Assembly (NCBI RefSeq): GCF_027172205.1
Contig: NC_070614.1
Span: 31,620,501-31,684,500 of the forward strand
Source: Podarcis raffonei
Lineage: Eukaryota; Chordata; Lepidosauria; Squamata; Lacertidae
Direction: 5' to 3'
DNA length: 64,000 nucleotides
This document shows, piece by piece, positions 33,224-45,325 of the stretch. A program made the translations under genes and the position numbers. The notes below the pieces were generated by a model. The model was not told where the DNA came from. It searched no databases and worked only from the letters and a program-made list of their open reading frames with translations. Every line of letters starts with the position of its first letter. The stretch's first letter is position 1.

Positions 33224-34112
33224 TTCGGGCAAATTACACGCATTCTATACAAGGCCATATTCAAACTAGATAACATCATCATCTTCACTAAAGCATTCCC
33301 ACTCTTCATCTTTAATAGAAGGAAAGGAATCTTCTAGGATGTGGCTGCTGTAACATACATATTCAGAAAGGTTGGGGAACTCTCCTTTCTGACTATTATG
33401 GGAGTTGGACTCCAGCAACATATGGAAGCCCACAGATTCCCAATTCCTGCCATACACCATCTATCTATCTATCTATGAATGCCTGTTTTCTTCAGAACCT
33501 TTTGTAAAATGCCAGTTTAGACCCATTTACACATTAAATTGATAAACTGAATAACTGAGCCACATTGCATGTATTAACTGGTATCATTATTAAACCAATT
33601 ATATACAAGTATTGTGTCCAGTTATTCAATTTATCATTTTAACTTTAAAATGTGTATAAATTGACATTTTACAAAAGGTTCTGAAGAAAACTATGTGAAT
33701 TTAATGAACATGCATATTATTTATTATGCAATTAGCTGCCTCAGAGAAAGCAATGAGGGGGGAAACATAAAGTAAGAAATTCCTAAAAAATAAAAGCATC
33801 AAGAGCACCATTCTCAGGCACTTGGTAGCCAGCCTTGGCAGCTCCCTGTGCTTCAGTTACAACTCAGGGGAACCCTTTTTCAGTTCATGAATATGGGTGA
33901 CCAGAGAGACTGCAGAGTGCAGAACAAATATGTAATGGCTAGAATAACACACCTTCCGTCTTCTACCACCTTGCAACAGTAAGGAAAGCTCAACCCTCCA
34001 ACCTCTGAAATTGCAGAGAAATTCTTTAAAAAAATCCCAACTGCACTCCAAATGACAGAAACAAGATCCTCTTTTGTGGAAGGAGTAAAGCTTTTGAGAA
34101 GTAGAGATCAGT
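33223..34112. other. Intergenic, nothing certain
   Basis: It holds a short palindromic-repeat piece at 33390-33450, a (CTAT)n at 33460-33476, and an imperfect inverted repeat between 33480-33545 and about 33640-33695 (ACCTTTTGTAAAATG against CATTTTACAAAAGGT). Confidence 0.5.
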
Positions 34113-34248
34113 GAGAATCGCTCAGCCGGTAGAGCTTGAGACTCTTAATCTCAGGGTCATGAGTTGTATTTCTGCATTGCAGAAAATTGGACTAGATGGC
34201 CTTTGCGGTCCCTTCCAAGTCTGCAATTCTTCGATTCTGTGATTCAGC
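34113..34248 (+). mobile_element. tRNA-Lys-headed SINE with CR1-like tail
   Basis: The head shows GCTCAGCCGGTAGAGCTTGA, ACTCTTAATCTCAGGGTC and a degraded B box, matching tRNA-Lys(CTT). The tail GCATTGCAG...TTGGACTAGATGG...CCCTTCCAA...GATTCTGTGATTC matches the CR1 3' ends here. It is not a functional tRNA gene. Confidence 0.75.
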
Positions 34249-35849
34249 AAACACTATCTTAAGCTAGGTTTCAAAACAGGGGAATGCTACATAGCCTTAC
34301 TTGAAAGTCTACCATCAAAATCTATAAGGTGTCCTTCAGGGAAAATGTATTTTGACTGTGAAATAGAGTACTATAGCATTCATTCTCTTTCAGGAATCTA
34401 CTATATGGAGCAAATTCTCACCACTCTATGCCCCACCCCATCCCATTGTTGTTGTTTTTCCTGGTGTCACCATTGGTCATATTTCTTTTACTTTGGAGAA
34501 TGGGAGGGTGATTCTCATATTTTTGGGAAGTTACAGCAGACTCATTCATGACTGCTGAGAAGTAAGCCCAGTGATTTTTATGGGACTTACTTCCATGTAA
34601 GTACTATAGGATTGCACCTGACCTAATCACAATCTGAAAGTGTAGGCCTATGTAATGGGACATTGGATTTTTTTAAAAAGTGTTTGAATCTAAGCTTTAT
34701 TTTCCTTTTCTCTGCAGAAAAACTGTGAAATATACACCTCAGTAAGATTTTGACAATTCCCCCCCCCCCCGACTGGGATGGCAGGAATAATGAAACACAA
34801 ATAATGAATCATTAGCATCTACAAACTGTTTTAATTAGTCTCTGAGGGAAATAAGGAGAACACACAACACACATTCTATACAACTCATTTAATGTGAGAC
34901 TTGGAAGATCTTCAGGGTCAATGCTAGGTGAGCATGATTTATTAAGGTTCTCATCTGCTGAGGATTCAAATTCTGAATTAACTATTGCAACTATTTTTAA
35001 ATGGTACACTTATTTTATTTCTCTGAAGAGAAATCAGAGAAATAAGAAGGGAAATAGGTGAACATTATTGAGATAATGCTTTCCAATCAATATAATGAAG
35101 TGTAATTATCAAGGCAGTTTTTCAGGTGTTTGTGGTCTTGATGGAAAAATTTAGCTTAACTGTTCCTCAAGGGACAGTCTTATGCCTTTGAACTAATTTA
35201 GCTGAGCACAATGGCCTGTGAAATAATGAGGGGAAATGTACTTTTCTTTTAGAAGTGATGTAATGCTTACAACAAACAGCTACTGAAATATTTGAAGTGT
35301 CAATTCCAACCAAATTATTTTATTCAAACCCTTCTTAATTACAGCCATAGATTAATCTCTTCACAAACTTTTCCAGCTTCTGCCTTCAACTGATATTTGA
35401 GTACATCAGCAATAAATCTAAATGTATCATGAGTGAAATTTCAGAATGATATAATCCTGAAGGGAGGGGGGATCTAGACATGGATAACAGATGGCAAACA
35501 TAAAGGAATATAAGAAAGTGAGAAAAAATGTTGGATAGATACCACAGAACAGGTATCATTGAGTAAGCCCTTTGGATTTGTTACTATGCCACACACAGGA
35601 AGCTGAGGTCAACGAGAAACAAAGAGTTGAACTGGGCATCAAAGGCAAGGACAACACAGAAACATTCCAGAAGCAGGAAGATCTTATTGTTTGAGGAAAG
35701 CTCCAGCCCAAACAGGAAATTGTCCAATGCTCCTCCAGCCCAGAAAGACAGCTTCACTTTAAATTATTTGTGGGTGGGTGGTAGAGGAGGAAATGGTTTT
35801 TCATTACATCAAAGTATGCACTGTTAATATACAGCAGTATTAGTAATGT
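34249..35849. other. Intergenic, little recognised
   Basis: A palindromic GTAAGCCCAGTG...GGGACTTACTTCC repeat lies at 34557-34620; related pieces are at 20190-20252 and possibly 56786-56850. The rest is AT-rich and without a gene. Confidence 0.45.
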
Positions 35850-36345
35850 TATAATTATTATTATTATTATTATTAATAATTTATATGCCACCCATCTGAC
35901 TGAGTTTCCCCAGCCACTCTTGGTGGCTACCAACAAATTAAAACACAGTAAGACATCAAACATAATAACTTCACTATACAGGGCTGCCTTCAGATGTCTT
36001 CTAAAAGTCAGATACTTGTTCATTTCCTTGACATCTCACAGGAGGGTGTTCCACAGGGCAGGTGCTACTACTGAGAAGGTCCTCTGCCTGTTTCCCTGTA
36101 ACTTCACTATTCACAGTGAGGGAACCTCCAGAAGGCCCTCAAAGGTGGACCTCAGTGTCCTGGCTCAACGATGGGGGTGGAGATGCTCCTTCAGATATGT
36201 AGGGACAAAGCCATTTAGGGCTTTAAAGATCAGCACCAACATGTTGAATTGTACTCAGAAATGTACTGGGAGCCGATGTAGATCCTTTAGGACTGGTGTT
36301 ATATGATCCTGGCAGTTGCTCCCAGTCATCCGTCTATTCCAACAC
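35850..36345 (-). mobile_element. L2-type (CR1 clade) LINE 3' end
   Basis: On the minus strand the end of an ORF2 is readable, for example DHITPVLKDLHRLPVHF from the conserved C-terminal block, followed by a FKALNG-like and AFS-like part and a 3' tail of ATT repeats (35850-35880). It is broken and 5'-truncated. It matches 45282-45667 in the same orientation. Confidence 0.75.
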
Positions 36346-36359
36346 TGGACTCCTGGTAT

Positions 36360-37300
36360 TGATTCAACATCTTTATCAACGACTTGGATGATGGACTCAA
36401 GGGCATCCTGATCAAATTTGCAGATGACACCAAACTGGGAGGGGTGGCTAACACCCCAGAGGACAGGATCACACTTCAAAACGACCTTGACAGATTAGAG
36501 AACTGGGCCAAAACAAACAAGATGAATTTTAACAGGGAGAAATATAAAGTATTGCACTTGGGCAAAAAAAAATGAGAGGCACAAATACAAGATGGGTGAC
36601 ACCTGGCTTGAGAGCAGTACATGTGAAAAGGATCTAGGAGTCTTGGTTGACCACAAACTTGACATGAGCCAACAGTGTGACGCGGCAGCTAAAAAAGCCA
36701 ATGCAATTCTGGGCTGCATCAATAGGAGTATAGCATCTAGATCAAGGGAAGTAATAGTGCCACTGTATTCTGCTCTGGTCAGACCTCACCTGGAGTACTG
36801 TGTCCAGTTCTGGGCGCCACAGTTCAGAAGGACACTGACAAACTGGAACGTGTCCAGAGGAGGGCAACCAAAATGGTCAAAGGCCTGGAAACGATGCCTT
36901 ATGAGGAACGGCTAAGGGAGCTGGGCATGTTTAGCCTGGAGAAGAGGAGGTTAAGGGGTGATATGATAGCCATGTTCAAATATATAAAAGGATGTCACAT
37001 AGAGGAGGGAGAAAGGTTGTTTTCTGCTGCTCCAGAGAAGCGGACACGGAGCAATGGATCCAAACTACAAGAAAGAAGATTCCACCTAAACATTAGGAAG
37101 AACTTCCTGACAGTAAGAGCTGTTCGACAGTGGAATTTGCTGCCAAGGAGTGTGGTGGAGTCTCCTTCTTTGGAGGTCTTTAAGCAGAGGCTTGACAACC
37201 ATATGTCAGGAGTGCTCTGATGGTGTTTCCTGCTTGGCAGGGGGTTGGACTCAATGGCCCTTGTGGTCTCTTCCAACTCTATGATTCTATGATTCTATGA
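36360..37300 (+). mobile_element. CR1 LINE, 5'-truncated, 3' complete
   Basis: It carries the end of the reverse transcriptase ORF: FINDLDDGLKGILIKFADDTKLGG (FADD is the catalytic YxDD-type box), [68 protein letters not shown] and [23 protein letters not shown]. Two frameshifts are apparent, near 36575 and near 36850. The 3' end has the CR1 signature: GGGTTGGACTCAATGGCCC..., then ATTCTATG repeats. It adjoins the L2-type fragment on its left. Confidence 0.92.
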
Positions 37301-37303
37301 TTT

Positions 37304-37366
37304 GTATATTATATTATATTATATTATATTATATTATATTATATTATATATTATTATATTATTATT
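37304..37366 (+). repeat. (ATATT)n microsatellite
   Basis: ATATT units directly follow the CR1 tail. Confidence 0.9.
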
Positions 37367-37915
37367 ATACAAAGCAGGAGTAGCCAACATGGTGCCCTCC
37401 AGTGAACAAGTAGTCTTAAACCTTTTTAGTCTCAGGACCCACATTTAACCCAAACATACATCAGAGGACCCATTTTTAAAATGTTCAGAATTTGTGTTTA
37501 AAACCAAGATGTGTGCCTTACTTATTACAGTTATTATCCAGTTATTATCCAGTGTTAAACCCTCATCGAGTGTAATAAAAAACACCACAGTTTTGTTCCA
37601 TATACTTTGAACCTCTGATGGGGAGTGAGGGGACACTGGGCAGAGTTCCCTGAACAATAATACCTTGCTGCTGTGAAATCTCAAATGCTACCACAGTCAG
37701 TTAATTGTAGACCTCTTCACAAGGGTGAATTTTATCTATTAATGCACCCCAAATACAAGTCATGTTACCCAGCACCCATCTTCAGTGAGGATGTCTCTCT
37801 CAGTCTCCTTCAGGTTTTTATTTTATTTTATTAAAAAGATAAATATAGGAAAAGTTTAACCAGCACTTATTTTCCATCAGCTACATTACTAACAAATAAT
37901 TACATTTGAGAATTT
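37367..37915. other. Intergenic, nothing certain
   Basis: A TAGCCAACATGGTGCCCTCCAG phrase at 37381 resembles the end of a dispersed repeat. No gene is seen. Confidence 0.4.
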
Positions 37916-38890
37916 TCATGAAGGAGCAAATGCTGAAGTGAGCAGTGACAATTGGACAATTGTCTTCCCAGGAGATTTCCAGGCAATCAGTTTCCAGAGT
38001 CCTCCTTTGATATCCTTGTTTCGCATGCTATATATTATTGGATTCATCAATGGTGGCACAACACAATAGGCTACAGCAGCAATCAGATCCATCGGCGATG
38101 GAATCCTATTGACTGGCCGCATGTAGGCAAAGACACCAAAGAAGTAGAACATGGATAGTACAATTATATGGGGCAGGCAGGTAGAGAAGGCCTTCTCCCT
38201 TCCTTGTACAGAGGGGATTCTCATCACTGCTTTAAATATCTGCACATAAGATGCAAGGATGAAAAGGAAGCATCCAAAATATAAACAGCCAGTCAGACCA
38301 ATAGCTCCAACTTCAAGAATATACAAGTCAGAGCAGGATAGTCTGAGCATCTGTGGTATTTCACAGAAGAACTGGTTGATGACGATGGAGCAGAAGGGAC
38401 TTGCAAATGTGGCCCCAGTGTGCAATGTTGCTGTTAGAAGGCCGAATGTCCATGCAAAGCATGCCAGTTGAATGCATCTGCCTCTGCTCATTACGGTTTC
38501 ATAATGCAGTGGATGACAAATGGCAACATAGCGGTCATAGGCCATGACTGTCAAGAGGAAAAATTCACATGCACCACAGAGAACAAATGAAAATAACTGG
38601 ACAACACAATGAGCATATAGGATCACTCTAGTCTTCATTAAGGAATTTGTCATGGCTTTGGGGATAGTGGTTGAAATGTATCCAAGGTCAACAATGGATA
38701 GATTTAGGACAAAGAAATACATTGGGGTATGGAGGTGGACATTGAGAACTACCGTGGTTATTATGAGAATATTTCCCATTAAGGCAACAAAATATATTAT
38801 GAGAAACATTATGAAGTTTAGTTTGGGCAGTTCTTGAATCTCAGAGAAACCCACAAGTAGAAAGTATGTTACTGTGCTTGTGTTGGACAT
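37916..38890 (-). CDS. Olfactory receptor, class II, family 14-like (intact, long tail)
   Basis: This is a single-exon odorant receptor of 324 residues from the start at 38890 (MSNTSTVTYF). The open frame extends to an ATG at 38944, but a good acceptor (TCTTCCTTTCCAG) lies inside that extension, and MSN aligns with the starts of the sister genes, so I chose 38890. Motifs: NTS glycosylation site at 3-5, GN at 39-40, PMYFF at 56-60, MAYDRYVAIC at 116-125, FCEIPQMLRLSC in loop 2, KAFSTCLPHI and NPIIYSMRNKDI. The tail after TM7 (WKLIAWKSPGKTIVQ...) is somewhat longer than in the neighbours. Expected role: odorant detection through Golf. Confidence 0.94.
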   Translation of the reverse strand: MSNTSTVTYFLLVGFSEIQELPKLNFIMFLIIYFVALMGNILIITTVVLNVHLHTPMYFFVLNLSIVDLGYISTTIPKAMTNSLMKTRVILYAHCVVQLFSFVLCGACEFFLLTVMAYDRYVAICHPLHYETVMSRGRCIQLACFAWTFGLLTATLHTGATFASPFCSIVINQFFCEIPQMLRLSCSDLYILEVGAIGLTGCLYFGCFLFILASYVQIFKAVMRIPSVQGREKAFSTCLPHIIVLSMFYFFGVFAYMRPVNRIPSPMDLIAAVAYCVVPPLMNPIIYSMRNKDIKGGLWKLIAWKSPGKTIVQLSLLTSAFAPS

Positions 38891-38944
38891 TTTCTCCTCA
38901 GGAAACTCAGCTGCTTCTGGAAAGGAAGATAGCCATGAAGTCAT

Positions 38945-40610
38945 GCAGAAAGTGTTAGACTATTTGGACAGGTGTCCGTGAAGGATTTTTCCTGTCTTTA
39001 ATCTTTTAGTATAAATAACTCACAATTATTCATCAGTTTTTTATGGGGAAAGTGAGGGAATTTGAAGAGATGTGAATTAAAGATGGGTACTTTTGTTAAT
39101 ATGTTAAATGAAACACTGAAAAGAATCATGTGATGAATTTAAAAAGACTAGCAGACTAGGGGGCAATCCTGTGGCAAGATCTATGGGGATGAGCAGTTTA
39201 GGATGCTGCAGAGCTCCAACACAGCTCCAGGTCAGCTGGCTGATTCCTTGCTCCTAACTTGGCTCAGTCAAATATAGGCTGGTGTAAATCTTAAGAAGTG
39301 GATATTCTTCCAAAGGGCAAAATCCTATGGCTTGATCCTCCAGGATGCATGGAGTTTGGATCCAGCATATGTCCAGCTGAGCTGGTAGGTTCCTGGCTCA
39401 GTCAGGCTAGCAACTTCTGTAAAATGAAAGGGATTTATGAGAAATTCTACATCCATGAAAAAAGGAACACTACTTAGTTGATTTACACTTAAAGTCATTA
39501 TGCATTTTACAAATTCTATGTGAATTATCACAAGCTAATGTGTTGCTTTAGATAAGGTGCCTCTTTCACAGAAGGACACATGTGCAATAGCTCTCTCCCT
39601 ACTTGTCTTTCCCCATCAACTGACATTCAGAGACAGACTTATCTTCCATGAATTTGTCTACTCCCCTTTTTAAAGCCATGCAAGGAGGTGGTCATCTGTA
39701 CTATGTGAAGAAGTATTTTCCATTGCCTTTTCTGAATCTTCCAACATCCAAAACTGGATAGCCCCAGGTTCAAGTATTATGAAAGATGGAGAAACCTATT
39801 TACTTTCTCCACACTATGAATAATTTTATACAGTTCTGTTATGTCCCCCCCAACTCAGCTTTGTTTCCTAAGTTGGAACTCCTTTCCCTCCCCCATCCAA
39901 ATATTATAACCAAACCCCAGAGGGTAGTTGTTCCTGAATCTTGAACATTTTGGTTGCCATCTGTTTCAGCATATGAAAACAGGGTGCTGTTTGGTTGAAA
40001 TAGCAAAGGCATAGCAAAGGAAGACATATTTCTGAAATGGTGTGCTATTGAAGGACAAGTAATAATGTAGAATGGGATAAAGAGTGGATGGGGGGATTAA
40101 CAAATAGCATAATAATTGATTAGAGAGGTAGATAGCAAAGAAAATTGAGAAGTCCAATTGCAGAGTGAGAGAGAAAATGAGAAACTTACTCTTTTTTCTT
40201 TATGATTTTCTTCCATTAGTACATCTTCAGTTTCTCTCTGCAGTGTCTTCATACATAATGTACAGCTTTTGAAGGAAATGTACATCTATAGGTTTGACAT
40301 CCTTTCTTTCTCTAGCTCTGACCAGAACAAGGGCAGGGGCACTGCACTGGAAGAAGCCATATTAATTTCTCTTATACTATATTTGGTTGTATAAATTGGA
40401 TCAGAAATGTGTTCCCTGGAGACTGACAAAGCTCAGAAGTGAGATGCTTCTTAGTAATGACAACAACAAGCAAACCGCACAGACAGCTTTATTGTGGCCC
40501 ATAGACCCAAAATACACAGTACAACAATAGAATATACTTATAGTTAATAAGGTGTAAGTTTGACCTTGCTAGCCAACAAGGGAGCTTTTTTTGGCCACTT
40601 TTTCTATATG
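38945..40610. other. Intergenic, with a CR1-type LINE fragment at 39545-39855 (minus)
   Basis: On the minus strand 39545-39855 reads like a degraded CR1 ORF2 end: a CATAACAGAACTGTATAAAA start, then RFRKGNGKYFFT and RGVDKFMEDKSVSEC-like pieces with stops. The rest (38945-39540, 39860-40610) shows no gene. Confidence 0.6.
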
Positions 40611-41038
40611 TTTGCGTGTTGAGGTCCCCAATCCACCCCCCAAAATAACTCACAACGGACACGTAATTTTTTGTTTAAGATTTTTGGCATGATTTTGGCC
40701 ACAACTTTATTAAAATACAAACTGTGAGTGGTTGTTTAGGCATTGGTTAAGACTATCTGTCCCCCCGCCTGGGGACAGAACTGACTTCCGGGCACCACCG
40801 AAAGACAGTGCGGGGGAAAGCAAGTCGGGGAAGAATTGGAGCTGAGACACAGACCCTCAACTCTCACCCGCCTGCTCCCCGAAGGCTTGCCGGCCCTAGT
40901 CCCATTCCAGGGATTGGACGAAAAGATGGCAAGCCCCAGGATTCCTTTAACGGAATTCCCTTTCCGCAGCAACCATGGAGGGGCAGGCCCAGCCTATCCT
41001 AACCCCTCCTCCACCAGATTTATAACCAATGCCTAACC
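40611..41038 (-). repeat. Split direct repeat, outer copy
   Basis: This 428-bp block (TTTGCGTGTTGAGGTCC to CCAATGCCTAACC on the plus strand) recurs 814 bp further on at 41425-41852 with a single base difference near 40882. Confidence 0.92.
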
Positions 41039-41206
41039 ACAACCTTACAAGTTGTGACGATTTGCTACGCAGTAGGCAAAAACCACCCAGCCAGCCAATT
41101 TGCCAGGTGGAAAAATTCCTACCAGGCCCCTGCTCAAAGGCAGACGACCCCATGACAGGCATAGCAAGGTCAACGCAACAACCCCTTATTCTAGGGCGGG
41201 TGGGCG

Positions 41207-41427
41207 GGTGATCCGTTGCATGCAGCAAAAGAGAAAGTAGAAGGCTGCATGCAGAGTATTTAAACCTTTTACCCCTCCCACCAAAATTGCAACATAACTT
41301 TTCCCCCAGCAACTCGGCAATCCAATCAATGCCCCCTGGCCATCTTGGAGAACTTACCCAGCAACAAAGGGGGTGGCTCAGTAGACCCCACCGCAACACG
41401 TGCTCTCCCTGAAGGAGAACACGCTTT
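41207..41427 (-). repeat. Split direct repeat, internal copy of the far terminal block
   Basis: GGTGATCCGTTGCATGCAGC through GGAGAACACGCTTT recurs at 47182-47402 with no difference that I can see. The block lies between the two 428-bp repeats. Confidence 0.92.
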
Positions 41428-41852
41428 GCGTGTTGAGGTCCCCAATCCACCCCCCAAAATAACTCACAACGGACACGTAATTTTTTGTTTAAGATTTTTG
41501 GCATGATTTTGGCCACAACTTTATTAAAATACAAACTGTGAGTGGTTGTTTAGGCATTGGTTAAGACTATCTGTCCCCCCGCCTGGGGACAGAACTGACT
41601 TCCGGGCACCACCGAAAGACAGTGCGGGGGAAAGCAAGTCGGGGAAGAATTGGAGCTGAGACACAGACCCTCAACTCTCACCCGCCTGCTCCCCGAAGGC
41701 TTACCGGCCCTAGTCCCATTCCAGGGATTGGACGAAAAGATGGCAAGCCCCAGGATTCCTTTAACGGAATTCCCTTTCCGCAGCAACCATGGAGGGGCAG
41801 GCCCAGCCTATCCTAACCCCTCCTCCACCAGATTTATAACCAATGCCTAACC
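41425..41852 (-). repeat. Split direct repeat, inner copy
   Basis: Copy of 40611-41038 with one difference. The interior of the element begins beyond it. Confidence 0.92.
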
Positions 41853-41886
41853 GCCAATCGAGCCCTTTATGCTCGCCGCCAACCAC

Positions 41887-42483
41887 TCACAATCCCAACC
41901 CATTCTTCAACCCTTCAATTACCGCATCCAACCAGACATCATTCCCCAGCTCGGAAAGATGTACCCCATCATTGCGGTAAAGGGCCAGAGCCTTGAAGGT
42001 AATATCTGGGTTGTAAATCACCAACCCACTCAATTCCGTTACCCTTTTGCTCACTGCGGAATTAATTCGCTTCCTGGCCCTTTCAGCAGCCTTGGGTTGA
42101 GAAATGCCCAGCCAATTGCTCCTTTGCAGCAATTGTGACCAAAATATTTTAACGGTAGGTATTAAGGTCACCAACTCCCCCAGGTCTCTTTGAATTGTGT
42201 AGCGCAAAGTATAGCAATCAACCTTTGCTATATCATTCTCCCCCAACTGCACCACAATTGCCAAAGGGGGACCATGTGAAAGCACCCTCCGCTTAATTAG
42301 TGGGATGAATTCACTCCACCGCATTCCCCGTCTGGATATCCACGACACCTGTACGTGCTGTGGGAAGCCAAGATCCGGTCCCCTTCCAGACTGCCTCGCT
42401 CTGATGCCAGCCCAGTGAACGATGCTGTGCCCCACAATCCAGATACGGACTGGAGCGAGACCTACAGGGTGGAGAACAAGCAC
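41887..42483 (-). CDS. SGNH/GDSL-type hydrolase frame inside the Ngaro-like element
   Basis: An open frame of 198 codons holds the SGNH landmarks in order: IWIVGHSIVHW (block I with the nucleophile serine in GHS), VQLGENDI (the GxND block) and DGVHLSELGNDVWLDAV (the DxxH block). The fold is that of esterases/lipases acting on ester bonds; the substrate is unknown. It lies downstream of the recombinase and just before the split repeats, where vertebrate Ngaro-type elements can carry an extra hydrolase ORF. Unlike the rest of the interior it is uninterrupted here. It belongs to the element, not to the host. I cannot say whether it is expressed. Confidence 0.72.
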   Translation of the reverse strand: MLVLHPVGLAPVRIWIVGHSIVHWAGIRARQSGRGPDLGFPQHVQVSWISRRGMRWSEFIPLIKRRVLSHGPPLAIVVQLGENDIAKVDCYTLRYTIQRDLGELVTLIPTVKIFWSQLLQRSNWLGISQPKAAERARKRINSAVSKRVTELSGLVIYNPDITFKALALYRNDGVHLSELGNDVWLDAVIEGLKNGLGL

Positions 42484-42499
42484 ACATCAATACAATAAT

Positions 42500-43070
42500 T
42501 CAACATCTCTTCCGCACGTAACCCTTGAACGCATCAGACTTCCACCGGCCCAAGTCCTTAATCCTGTGGGCTGACAACCCCCAATGGGCTGCTGTTGTAG
42601 CAGCACCAATGCGAAAGGAATGGGGTGCAAAACCATAAGCCGGGGCCCCACAAGCAGAAATAACCTTACGCATTACCTTGGAAAACTGATGCCATGCCAA
42701 GGGACGACCATTTTCATGAATGAACAGTGGATCCCCCCCCAGTGGGCCTCACTGCTAAGAATTTCCTCAAATCCTTAACCGGGCTGAATGAGGCGTGTTC
42801 AGCGGTAGGCAAGCCGCAGGCTGCAATAACTGGCGCACGACGTGAGCAATTAGATGCCTGTCGAACCGGAACCCATTTCTGTGCACTAAGATCGAGGCAG
42901 CCCCCAAGGGAACGAAAAGCCAAATATTTCCGGTATCCAATAAGAGGGCAAGGGCCCACCTCACCTGTGACTGGAAGCCTGATGGTGGCAAACCTGCTCA
43001 CTAGGTCTGACTTAGAGCTCCAGACACTTATGACAAGCTCCAACGCAGATAAGGAAAAGTCCTGAGGCAA
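42500..43070 (-). pseudogene. Tyrosine recombinase remnant of the Ngaro-like element
   Basis: On the minus strand the pattern HSFRIGAATTAAHWGLSAHRIKDLGRW...YVR is the C-terminal catalytic part of a tyrosine recombinase (the H..R box and the terminal tyrosine), as in DIRS/Ngaro elements. A CPLIGYRKYLA-type stretch upstream fits the core of the same domain. Broken. Confidence 0.78.
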
Positions 43071-43899
43071 TAAGCCTCCAAACTCTCAGCCCCGTGCTGG
43101 CTCCAACACAACTTCCCCAACCCTCAGTACACCAAAATTACAATGGAATACTGAAAGAAGTCTCGTCTTGATCTTGAACCAGCCGACAAGTCTTAACTTG
43201 TTGCGGATACTGCATAGGTCAAAGACTGACCGGCTTCCTGCCTGCTGTCCTGTGAAGGTTGGAGCCTATTCCAACCTTCCGAGACCCTGCGCACGACACA
43301 CTTTTAGAAGGGTCTCTGAAAAATTAAAGCTTTACTCTAGCAGACATTGCAGCGGACTGAATTCTGATAGTTTTAACAGTGTATCCGATCTACAGCAGGT
43401 GGGCGAATTACTGCAGGTCCTGCTCAGAAGATGGGGGCAGGTTCCTCTGAATGGCCGAGGACTGCCAACTAAATTTTAAGAAATCAGTCCAGGCCTTCTC
43501 ATAAGACCTGAAAGCGGATGGGGAAACGTAAGCTACTACTCCTCATAATTATTAATTGTTGCCAAGTGCCACAGGAGCTCCGGAAAAATCCGGCTATAGC
43601 TGGGCATCCAGAGCCCAGGATCTGAAGCTCTCCAACTGAAAAAACGGGATAGAGCGACAGCGAAAACATTAGACGATCCCGAAATAAAGAGAGCAGAAAC
43701 GCAATATTAAACCTTAAGCAGTGCGAAGACTCTGCCAGAGCACAAGGACCGTTTTGCCAGGACTCTCACACTGCTTGGTTATCAGACCAAGACAGACCCG
43801 ACGGTCCCTAAACTCCTCAGTCCAGATGTGCGCTGACACTACAATGGGGAAAACTCGAGAAAAGTTAGGTCACATGTGATTGCTTTGCCCTGCCAGGCT

Positions 43900-45030
43900 C
43901 AAGGCCACTGTACATGATGATGAAGGGACCCCGGGCCATGAGACCACCTGGCCAAGCGGGAATGGAAGGGGCAGCCTGGAGCAACCACCCTGCATGCAAA
44001 ATTTAACTGACCTAGGAACGATAGGATCTGACAAAGCAACACTTGCTTCAGAGGAAGTATTACAAGAATAACGTCCTTCAAGGCAAACAGCTTTTCCACA
44101 GGCAAGCAGATGTTTGAGCAATGGTATCCAGCTAGCCCCCAAATACGTTAAAAGGGGCAGTAGGAGCCACTGTCCTCCACTGCCAACAGAACACCCAGCT
44201 CCTCAGGGAATAAAGGGGTGTCCAGTTAGCCTAAGCAGTGGCTGGTGTCACATGAACCAGCCAGTAAAATAATCCACATAACAATACCCCCAGTTAAACG
44301 AGTCTTGACTCGCAATGTTCAATCCAGAAAGGCGCTAAAGGACTCAAGTGCTGCACAGCCTACTGAGCAACCCACCAGCATCGCCTTATCAATATAAGGA
44401 CCATCCAATTAAAGCCTAACTACTTAAAATCTTGAGGGTGAACCGGCAGCAGCCTAACAGCCGATTCAATATCGCATAATGCCAACAAGGCACCTCCTCC
44501 AATTTGTTGGTAAGCTCAACTGCCTGATCCAAAGATGCATATTTCACGGAACAATTCCGGAGGGATAGCATCATTCACTGAGGTGCCTTTGGGATGCGAT
44601 AAACATGGATCAGATGGAATTATATGGGGCTTTCTTAGGGACGATCCCCAATGGGGATAAATGAAAATCGGGAATAGAAGGAGAATCAAGGGGATCCCAC
44701 CATAGGTCCCAATGCAAGCTGCTTCCTAACCTTCTTTCAGGCTACCACAGGTAGCTCTCTAACTGGCTTTTGAGTTGCTGTATTCCGAGCCACTGGCTGA
44801 AAAGCCAGAGGAATCCCAAACATTGGGAAAAATCCTTCCCACAAGCACAAAGCCACTGACCCATCTAGATAACCTTTTTGCCAGGCTTTCAAGGGAGATA
44901 TTTTTATGGAAATATGGGCAAGAGGTATTGAGTTATTGCTTGCCGGCTCCCGCTTGGGCAAGATGCCCTGCCTCGTGTTGCCACCATGATGTGTAAATTT
45001 ACAGGGCCAACGCTGGCCAGAAACCCTAAA
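43900..45030 (-). pseudogene. Reverse transcriptase-like remnant of the Ngaro-like element
   Basis: On the minus strand short stretches fit DIRS/Ngaro reverse transcriptase, such as PKGTSVNDAIPPELF, GGGALLALCDIESAVRLLPVHP and an upstream SPLKAWQKGYLD-type segment. Broken; recognisable only in pieces. Confidence 0.68.
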
Positions 45031-45224
45031 GAAGTCCCAACAAAGCTGCCACCGGGCCAGCTTCCTGCATACCAGCTTCAGGTTCTATTGCTCAGGGAAT
45101 TTCCATTTGAAATGTGGAGCTGCGCAAGTGGTCCACATGTCCCCGTCCCTGGGATCCTAGTGAGCTGAGGGGATGATGGCAGCCCTGCGTCTAACATTCC
45201 CATCATAGTGAATTACCACTTATA

Positions 45225-45276
45225 GAATAGTGGGGTTGGAAGGGACTCCAAGGATCATCTAGTCCACTCTCCCACA

Positions 45277-45325
<49 letters not shown>

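Noticed and set aside
34113-34190. Functional tRNA-Lys gene
   Set aside because: The head is mutated (B box GAGTTGTATTT), cannot form the acceptor stem, and is followed by a SINE tail.
42584-43479. Plus-strand frames of 64-112 codons
   Set aside because: They are shadows of the recombinase region of the minus-strand Ngaro-like element.
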